Made by a program: the position numbers and the translations under genes. From NCBI RefSeq assembly GCF_910592395.1, contig NC_088311.1, positions 10,048,501-10,112,500 of the forward strand: 64,000 nucleotides of DNA. Reading direction: 5' to 3'. This DNA comes from Lineus longissimus (taxonomy: Eukaryota; Nemertea; Pilidiophora; Heteronemertea; Lineidae). The notes under the pieces were generated by a model. It saw only the letters and a list, made by a program, of their open reading frames with translations. It ran no database searches and was not told the DNA's origin. Of the stretch, positions 11,261 through 64,000 are shown piece after piece. The first letter of the stretch is position 1. Each line of letters starts with the position of its first letter.

Positions 11261-12245
11261 GTGAGTTGTAAAGTAGGTCATCACTGAACTAATGATATTT
11301 ACTACGATCAGCTAGGCCGACTAAGGGGTTTGTGCACTTGATTAGTTTCCTTTAAGTGATGAATTGTAGCCCCTTAGATTCAGTGTAGCGTGAATGAATG
11401 AATTGATCTAATGCATCCCCCCGTCAAATTTTCATGTATTGTCAAAAACATCAGATCGAGCTTTCGGGATCTTAGATTGATTTCCTTCGTTGTTAGTGTT
11501 CTCCATGGTAACAGTTGCCTGAATGAACATAGCGTGGCACTAACGCTGCACTATACCGCTAGATGGGAAATACACACAACGTGGCATAGTGATGGTGATC
11601 TCTAGTGACCTTGATGATTGGTCGACCATAGCACGGAATATTCTCATACCACATGTCTTATCATCTTTCATTGTAATTCTAGCTGTCATTGCCTTAACCC
11701 TCAAAGAGTCTGGCGGCCCCACCACCGCGATGTTTCAATCCTAATGTCCTTTCTGCCAATGCTGACAGTAACATCGCCTGGTATGTACATCTGCAAGAGA
11801 ATATGCTCTGTGTGGCTGGCTATACCTGTGTTATAGAAACAGAGTGTTTTTCATCGAGTTTCTAAATGTTACTGCCAAAATATAGATTTTTCTGCAGAGT
11901 TTGGTTCTACTTATGTTATACTTCATCTGACCTATTTCATATATTGGAAAGATATCCAATAGAGTAATTTATGCTACACTTTATCAAGTGACTGTCAAAT
12001 GTACCCTAGCAAATTAATGATATCATTTAACCCCTTCTGTATTACAGGTATTTCTTTGCATTAATGTATCTTTTCGCCCTGACCTTGCAGGAAGTTCTTC
12101 TTGACTCTAAGCCACCAAATTTGAACTGCGTGCACAGCCAAGACGAACTGCACCAACCCTGTAGCAAGCACGATGGTCTCGTACCTCACATTTCATGCCA
12201 AAACGGTCATTTTAGGGGGGGGGGGTTATTTTGAGATATGGGTAT
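11261..12245. other. non-coding, nothing recognised
   Basis: No supported exon. A CTTGCAG at 12086-12092 resembles the splice-acceptor copies further right, but the sequence after it gives no kinase-like frame. An 11-base G run lies at 12215-12225. Confidence 0.45.
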
Positions 12246-12478
12246 TCTTTCCATTTTGCAGGCCTCACCACATTTTCTTGAATCTAATTGATAAGGATTT
12301 ATTTCCATAAAAAAAGTGTTGCCTATTACTAATTTAATCTTCATCACTTCCTTTTTTGCAGGACTCGACACTGTATCATATTGCTCTTGAAGCTAATAAG
12401 GATTTATTTCCATAAGAAAGTGTTATCAATTACCGTTTTAACGCATTATTTTGACGTCTGTCCCTTTCTATCTTGCAG

Positions 12479-12480
<2 letters not shown>
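12246..12480 (+). repeat. tandemly duplicated 3' splice site region of first kinase exon
   Basis: Three successive copies of a pyrimidine tract plus TTGCAG plus exon-like start occur: TTTTGCAG at 12254-12261, TTTTTGCAG at 12353-12361 and TCTTGCAG at 12471-12478. Between them GGATTTATTTCCATAA and AAGTGTT are repeated about 106 bp apart. Only the last copy leads into the open kinase exon. After the first two, stops follow within 10 and 18 codons in the corresponding frame, so they are decoy acceptors. Confidence 0.8.
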
Positions 12481-59205
<46,725 letters not shown>

Positions 59206-59334
59206 GTAAGTATTTGCATGGACCAAGAGGTGGTGCTGTCAGTTGTTGCGTTAGTATCGTTGAAATGAGTATTATGTATGTTATTCAGTCCAATTGAAGT
59301 TAGGTAAATTATGTTGTCCTGTAGTGTAATATGC

Positions 59335-59540
59335 AGGGATAAGGCATTTCCATTTTTACCTGCATAAGAAGGGCTTCATTTGTCCACAGAATTGGAAAGC
59401 GCTTGCCTCAGCTCTGCGTAGGATTTTGAATTTTGGAAATCAGACCAAAAAAACCCATTTTAGAGGCATGTTTTGCAATTTAGGGCAGTTCCAAGAACAG
59501 CATTTTCGTGCGAATTTTTTTCAATTTTTACTGTTACATC
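59335..59540 (+). repeat. interspersed repeat family C, copy 3
   Basis: GCCTCAGCTCTGCGTAGGAT, TTTTGGAAATCAGACCAAA and TTTAGGGCAGTTCCAAGA align with 44786-45020. Confidence 0.5.
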
Positions 59541-59715
59541 CCTTGTGAGGAGTGAAAAATCTGGCACAGAATGTCCGCCACAAAATATTATCTCAAATGG
59601 GTATCTGTACCTACGTGTAGCAATAGCATGTACAGACTGTAATTACTTTATCTTTATTTTCCATTATAAATGTAAAAACGTACTGAAGAACCTGTGTCAA
59701 TTTCAGTTAAGTCTT

Positions 59716-59753
59716 TCAAGAATTAGTAAAGACTAGTCTTTATTAGTTCTTGA
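59716..59753. repeat. 38-bp palindrome, homologous to 46204-46237
   Basis: TCAAGAATTAGTAAAGACT is followed directly by AGTCTTTATTAGTTCTTGA; 17 of 19 positions pair. The core AATAAAGACTA/TAGTCTTTATT is shared with the palindrome 13.5 kb away. Confidence 0.85.
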
Positions 59754-60006
59754 TTATAAACATTGTAATAGCATTTCGATTTTTTTACAGCACTAGCCCG
59801 TTTCATGTTTCAATAAGTCATCTTTTTTTCGTTTTATTTCTGATAATTTGTCATGCGGATAAGTCTTACTCAGGCCGTCCAGAAGGAGAAATAGAAATTT
59901 GAAAAAATCTCTTTATTTATGTTTTGAGTTCCTCATGTCAAATCAAAGATTCAAATCTTTGAGGGAGACCGACGTTCATGAAATTTCGCTTTATTCTTAT
60001 GCAATT

Positions 60007-60220
60007 TTAAAGGCCTACGCCATTCGTTAAAAATGTGAAATTTGTAAATAAATTCAAAATTTTCTCATTAAGCTAAATCGAACTGAATATAAATTTCAAC
60101 ATATCCATTTTGTGGACAGATATACAACTGCCGAATGCATGATAATGCACTGTGGCATTGTGTATAAATGCATACTGTTTTCCTAATCCATGATTGAAAA
60201 CGAAAGGCGTACCCCTTTAA
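60007..60220 (+). mobile_element. TTAA-type MITE, family A, complete copy
   Basis: TTAA (60007-60010), AGGCCTACGCCATTCGTT, about 170 bp of AT-rich interior, AACGAAAGGCGTACCCCT, TTAA (60217-60220). Inverted ends agree at 15 of 18 positions. Non-autonomous member of a TTAA-targeting family. Confidence 0.85.
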
Positions 60221-60989
60221 AGAAGAATTCGCTATTCATTTACAATTAGGATTTGCTGGTTTGGTTCATAGCTGCTAGGCATTTCTAACAGTAATGCGCT
60301 TGGTAATGAAGCAGCGAATAACGTGTTCTGCTAGATCATTATTATGAGGGTAGTTCAGGGACTTTTCTAGAATCGGAACATCTTGAATTCAAGATTGCGA
60401 TTGACTGAGAAATGGTCATGGGCCGAAATGTCTTGGCCAAAATGGTCTAGGCACAAAACGACCATTAAATAACCCATCAGGCTTCTCTGCATTGATGTCA
60501 TCTTGCGTTCCAGATGTTCTTATTCTCATATTAAAGTCTCTAAACCTCCCTATTGTCGCAACAGCAGGAATCTCTCTTTAGCTGCAACTTGCATCAAAGC
60601 TGTCAGGCATGGGTTCAACTATCCTTCTGTCCGATTCTAAACCGCTTTTCAAAATACTCACACAATAACAGGATGGGGAGAAAATTGGCATTGCCCTGAA
60701 AACTGCTTGGAATATCACAATCTGTCCAATAAAAAATATCATTTGCTGGTTCTTTATATTCACCTTTGCAGATTGTGGATTGTCACAACTCTAAAAGCAC
60801 TGAAGTGGCATTTACGAAATTGCTGCTTCTGTCCCGGATGATTTTAAAATGTACCAAATTTGATGTGGTCTACTTAAACCCAGAAATTAGCTGGCGATCG
60901 TGACTCGCACATGAGAGGACGGTTAGTCAGACCCAACTGTTAGCCTGGATGAAAATCTGGACTTGCTTTTGCATAGTGCGGACAGAAAT
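60221..60989. other. flank of the retrotransposon, nothing recognised
   Basis: AT-rich sequence between the MITE and the LTR. A TTTGCAG at 60768-60774 and a TTCCAG near 60509-60514 are possible but unsupported acceptors for the kinase's last exon. Confidence 0.4.
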
Positions 60990-61103
60990 GTCGCGGGCGT
61001 GTACTCTAAACGGTTCTACCTTGAGGTTCACAGAATAAACTAACACAACTCTTCAGTTAAAATGATATCAATCTATATAATTTGGCCAGTTCTTCACTGC
61101 GCC

Positions 61104-61109
61104 TTTAAT
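61104..61109 (-). terminator. ATTAAA polyadenylation signal in LTR
   Basis: ATTAAA on the minus strand about 165 nt downstream of the TATA box, suitable for the end of the R region. Confidence 0.4.
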
Positions 61110-61273
61110 TTCATACAGTTAATACGGAAATACACCTTGACTTACAAATATATCTTCTTCACCAGACGAAACAACGGTATTCGACACGGACGCTTAATAA
61201 ATCGAGACGAGACACAATGTGACTTCCCCACACAACGTAACTTCTGAACTGACCCGAAAATCCAGTGCAACTC

Positions 61274-61282
61274 CTTTTTATA
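61274..61282 (-). promoter_or_regulatory. LTR TATA box
   Basis: Minus strand GTATAAAAAGG, about 540 nt into the LTR, is the best TATA element there; transcription would start near 61245. Confidence 0.6.
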
Positions 61283-61818
61283 CTATGCAACAGAACCCCC
61301 CCGTAGAAATACGTCCCCCAACAGAACCCCCAAGGAAAAGCTATACAACCCCTTTAAAGATACGAAACTAAGACACCCTCCAAAGGACCCCTATAAAACG
61401 ACCCGGAAATATAACCAACCCGACGCGCTAACAATAATAAACATTGGCACGTGGCCAACGTAGACGTCATACGGGAATTCCCTACGAATTAACATGCCAA
61501 CAATAGAATCCACAACGAGGCTCCCGCCATGTTTGCTAGCAGAAGAACAAAATAACATGCGTGACGGCGAGAGACAAAATGACATATAAATACCGTTTTA
61601 GCTGCAAGACTCATAGAACTTATATACAGACAGGTAAAGATATTATAATAGCCTAACTAGGATGCTAACAAAAGTAGTGTCATGCCTTTGCGAAACCGCT
61701 ACGCGCCCGCAAAGCGCATGACCAAAACCCTAACAATCTGGCATACTAAACGATGTACACTGCACTCAACTACAATCCATGCATACATTAATACATTACG
61801 AATATACAAAACGCCACA

Positions 61819-61833
61819 CTACCTCCCCTCTCA
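61819..61833 (-). other. polypurine tract
   Basis: Minus strand TGAGAGGGGAGGTAG immediately precedes the LTR's TGTGGCG. This is where plus-strand DNA synthesis would be primed. Confidence 0.7.
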
Positions 61834-62068
61834 CCATTGTTTGCCCCCAAACAATAAACCCAAAACAACTAACATTAATGCTGGACCATCCAGACTCATA
61901 ATTAATGTCCTCACCACAGAATAGAATAATAGAATACCAAAGTTACACAGTAAACATACCCCCAACTATTAACTGGCAGCTCCAACTCTCAATAATGATA
62001 ATCTAAGATACAATTCATGAACTAGTACACGTAGTAGGGGAACAGTTACTCATACTAAGCAGTCTATT

Positions 62069-62647
62069 CTAAAGTTCAAATAAAAGTTGCTCCCAAAACT
62101 CTCCACTGTAATCATCCTCAATGTTCTCCTTGTCCTCGTCTCGAGTCGCCTCAACTCTAACTGATTCAGTTCCCTTCTGTTCGTCCACCTTACTCTTTTC
62201 CACAACTACGACCCTGGAATCCTCCACCGGTGGTGGTGCTGATACGGCCAGCTGCTCCTCAAATGTTTCAATGTAGTCCTCCCCGTTTTCCCCGTGCCAC
62301 TCGCGCTCCGTTACCATTATGTCAGAATCCTGCGTTGCACCTCTCCCCCTTATATATCTAGAATGCTGTGCAGTGACATGCACATGATGACGTCGCATAT
62401 GTCTCCTCAAGTGTGAGTTGGTGTGGAAGACACCAGGGCAGTGTTGACAGTGCACACTTCTGCGCCACCTGGGATTGCTGCTACAACGTCTTAGATGACT
62501 CTTTCTACTGTCCTCCACCACTACTCTGCACCATTTACATTCCCAGGCCATCACACTGAAAGGAAGGCATGGAAGAGTAAATTCCCAATACCCAGAGGTG
62601 CCTAAGCGTCTAGGTTCATGTGATCTGACCACAATCCCCTCAACCAC
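62069..62647 (-). CDS. extra 3' ORF of the retrotransposon, C2H2 zinc finger protein
   Basis: 192 codons, or 160 if translation starts at the second Met (62549-62551). It overlaps the end of pol by 46 nt in another frame. Residues 37-55 form a C-x2-C-x10-H-x3-C variant finger and 67-87 a classical C2H2 finger (C-x2-C-x12-H-x3-H). The rest is acidic; a D-Y-x3-F-x-E-Q-L motif occurs twice (about residues 125-134 and at the extreme C-terminus). It occupies the place of env but has no signal peptide or membrane segment. The second Met lies just after a splice-acceptor-like sequence, suggesting expression from a spliced RNA. DNA or RNA binding is inferred from the fingers. Confidence 0.75.
   Translation of the reverse strand: MVEGIVVRSHEPRRLGTSGYWEFTLPCLPFSVMAWECKWCRVVVEDSRKSHLRRCSSNPRWRRSVHCQHCPGVFHTNSHLRRHMRRHHVHVTAQHSRYIRGRGATQDSDIMVTEREWHGENGEDYIETFEEQLAVSAPPPVEDSRVVVVEKSKVDEQKGTESVRVEATRDEDKENIEDDYSGEFWEQLLFEL
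62556..62572 (-). promoter_or_regulatory. splice-acceptor-like site before the 3' ORF
   Basis: Minus strand CCATGCCTTCCTTTCAG followed by TGTGATGG: a pyrimidine-rich tract ending in CAG four bases before an ATG. The pol stop (62602) lies upstream of it. Fits a subgenomic spliced message, as used for env in retroviruses. Confidence 0.5.
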
Positions 62648-63254
62648 TCTCCGAATCTCTCTTTAGGCCGGGAGACTCGGCCACTCCTAGTAATTTGCAC
62701 CTCATCAATGATTTCAGCTTTTTCAGCTACTAACTGAGGACTAACATTAATTTGCGCCTGACTTGTAATAATATTTTGATTTTTATTTCTCCCCTTATCT
62801 TTCCCAGGTGAATTGAATAGAACTTCTGGTGGATCTGAATCCGCACTAAAAGGTGCTGAGTCCACTACTCCAGGTTGTTCACCTGACGCCCTAACTCCCT
62901 GTATTACCTCTGACGTTATAGAATCAACCACCCCAGGTTGTTCACCTTGTGCTGGTTGATCTGAATTCAAAGTAACTTCGGACTCTGAAGTCCTACTGGG
63001 CTCAACAGTGAGCCAACTGACTCCACTAGTACCCTTGTACCGTCTCAACCGATCTATATGTACCACCTTGGGTTTGCAACGTACAGTCTTCTGTACTCTA
63101 TACACAACGTCATCTATTTTATTCACTATCAGATATGGTCCCTCCCAATTCCTTTGCAACTTGGGTGACAACCCTTTCCTAGGTTTTGGGTTATACAACA
63201 TGACCCACTCTCCCTTACTCAGGGGTTCCCCTTTGACCTTGAGGTCGTAATTTG
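62602..63254 (-). CDS. pol: integrase C-terminal region, out of frame with the core
   Basis: Continues the integrase in the next frame after the A7 run. Near its start, NWEGPYLIVNKIDDVVYRV is the GPY/F domain of Ty3/gypsy integrases, followed by VVHIDRLRRYKG. Then a low-complexity acidic linker in which GEQPGVVDS occurs twice, and TRSGRVSRPKERFGEW, the RSGR..RP..R(F/Y) ending common to many gypsy pol proteins. No chromodomain is visible. Role: host-DNA contacts and target choice during integration. Confidence 0.85.
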
Positions 63255-64000
63255 TTTTTTTGTCGTCTGGTGTTCTTTATTACCACCTCCCTAACTTTCT
63301 CATGGGCATAACTTAACCTCTCCCTCAACTCTTCAGCATAATAGGATTCAGGTTGCCCCACCACGTCTTCTTCTAGTCTATTGTCCAAATATAAGTCTAT
63401 AGGCAACCGTACCTCCCTACCCAACATCATCATGTTTGGTGTTTCCTGGGTGGTCTCTTGCACCCCAGACCGATATGCCATCATAACATAAGGGAGGTAA
63501 GAATCCCAATCGGTTTGCTTCTCAGACACCATAGTGGATAGCATAGTTAATAATGTAGAATTGAAACGTTCCACCAACCCATCAGACTGAGGTCTCAGCG
63601 GTGTTGTGCGAGTTTGGTGTACTCCCAATAGCTTCAAAGCCTCCTTATGTAACTTGGCCGTATACTGAGAGCCCTGGTCACTATGGCACAATCTAGGCAC
63701 CCCATATCTACACATCACCTCTGTAACAATTTTATCCGCCACCGTGGTAGCTTCCATGTTTGGGATTGCAAATGCCTCTACCCATCTAGTAAAATAATCT
63801 GACACCACCAGAACATATTTCATTCCACCCTCAGTTTCTGGCAAGGGTCCCAACAAGTCGGATGCTATACGCTCCATGGGTTCACCAACCCTGTACTGTT
63901 TCAAAGGGGCTCTATTTTTCTTTGTCTTTTTACTAGCACAAATGTCACATTGCCCACACCAAGTCCTAATATCCCGAGCCATACCATGCCAATGGTATCT
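63215..64000 (-). CDS. pol: Ty3/gypsy integrase, 5' end beyond the window, frameshifted
   Basis: The frame is open to the right edge. Counting from the Met at 63982: the H2C2 zinc region contributes CDIC (12-15), with YHWHGM just upstream as in the HHCC..YWPGM region. The catalytic core has D42 (ASDLLGPL), D102 (HSDQGSQYT) and E138 (GLVERFNS), with 35 residues between the last two, a complete D,D-35-E triad. The frame then runs to a false stop at 63215 because of one extra base in the A7 run (63255-63261); the GPY region continues in the next frame. It would join element DNA to the host chromosome. Confidence 0.92.
   Translation of the reverse strand, partial: RYHWHGMARDIRTWCGQCDICASKKTKKNRAPLKQYRVGEPMERIASDLLGPLPETEGGMKYVLVVSDYFTRWVEAFAIPNMEATTVADKIVTEVMCRYGVPRLCHSDQGSQYTAKLHKEALKLLGVHQTRTTPLRPQSDGLVERFNSTLLTMLSTMVSEKQTDWDSYLPYVMMAYRSGVQETTQETPNMMMLGREVRLPIDLYLDNRLEEDVVGQPESYYAEELRERLSYAHEKVREVVIKNTRRQKNKLRPQGQRGTPE

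Larger units (their letters stand above)
59206..60006. other. intron or 3' region, repeats only
   Basis: Contains a family C repeat (59335-59540) and the palindrome at 59716. Several CAG-ended pyrimidine tracts could open a short last exon, but none is convincing. Confidence 0.5.
60990..61818 (-). repeat. 3' LTR, about 829 bp
   Basis: On the minus strand it starts TGTGGCG directly after the polypurine tract and ends CGCGACA; these termini are inverted repeats at 6 of 7 positions, with the TG..CA ends of LTRs. An alternative outer end is at 61000 (..GTACA). The other LTR is outside the window, so length and target duplication cannot be verified. Confidence 0.65.
60990..64000 (-). mobile_element. 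Ty3/gypsy-type LTR retrotransposon, 3' part
   Basis: Read from right to left: end of pol (integrase), integrase C-terminal region, an extra 3' ORF with zinc fingers, polypurine tract, 3' LTR. The 5' LTR, gag, protease, reverse transcriptase and RNase H would lie right of 64000. Integrase placed last in pol and the GPY region assign it to Ty3/gypsy (Metaviridae). It lies antisense to the kinase gene, 1.8 kb after its last recognised exon. One frameshift makes this copy defective as read. Confidence 0.88.

Noticed and set aside
1-12478. Search for N-lobe exons (glycine loop, VAIK, HPNI)
   Set aside because: None found on the + strand, so the 5' part of the gene is taken to lie outside the window.
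59791-59816. Candidate last kinase exon after TTTTTTTACAG (seven codons then stop)
   Set aside because: Phase fits but so do other sites (60514, 60775); nothing in the residues distinguishes them.
60775-60800. Candidate last kinase exon after CACCTTTGCAG (about seven codons then stop)
   Set aside because: Good acceptor and phase, but no conserved residues and no polyadenylation signal before the LTR.

Overview
This window is animal nuclear DNA, most likely from a marine invertebrate. It is AT-rich, has very long introns with GT..AG boundaries, and is dense in small DNA transposons, tRNA-derived SINEs, minisatellites and poly-G/poly-C tracts. The word TAGGCCTA and its neighbours recur, which I associate with echinoderm, hemichordate and some lophotrochozoan genomes. 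I cannot place it further. There are no operons or bacterial signals.

The only host gene I can support runs on the + strand from 12479 to 59205: thirteen exons, about 1105 codons, open at both ends. Every junction agrees in phase. The first five exons encode most of a Ser/Thr kinase domain of the AMPK-related family (hinge, HRDLK, DFG, T-loop Thr, APE, DIWSLG). Exon 7 adds a UBA-like helical segment, and the LST..LL..L.EP.P stretch, the UBA-like segment and a basic C-terminal motif all point to HUNK. The glycine loop and catalytic lysine are not in the window, so the 5' exons lie to the left. After the catalytic region come about 810 residues of Ser/Pro-rich tail. That tail carries four SxIP motifs and one TxIP motif, the signature of EB1-type microtubule plus-end binding. 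One SxIP sits in a 90-nt, phase-neutral exon (51285-51374) that looks like a cassette. Two exon borders have been tandemly duplicated: the 3' splice site region of the first exon, and the 5' splice site of exon 12 (spacings 60, 63 and 60 nt).

Layout: 1-12478 is intron or 5' flank with a SINE, a foldback element, a 523-bp TIR element with GGTC arrays, a decayed frame and a 40-bp satellite. 12646-35580 is a 22.9-kb intron splitting the HRD Arg codon; it holds a minisatellite, SINE pieces, TTAA-flanked elements and a 788-bp element with perfect 8-bp target duplications. 35640-40319 holds the remaining catalytic exons, a pogo/Tigger-like MITE and a TTAA MITE lying against a 3' splice site. 40475-51284 is a repeat-rich intron with a hairpin repeat, a possible decayed coding stretch and a 22-bp minisatellite. 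51285-59205 holds the tail exons.

At the right end, on the minus strand, is the 3' part of a Ty3/gypsy-type LTR retrotransposon (60990 to beyond 64000): integrase with D,D-35-E, a one-base frameshift at an A7 run, the integrase C-terminal GPY region, an extra 3' ORF with a C2H2 finger behind a splice-acceptor-like sequence, a polypurine tract and the 3' LTR.
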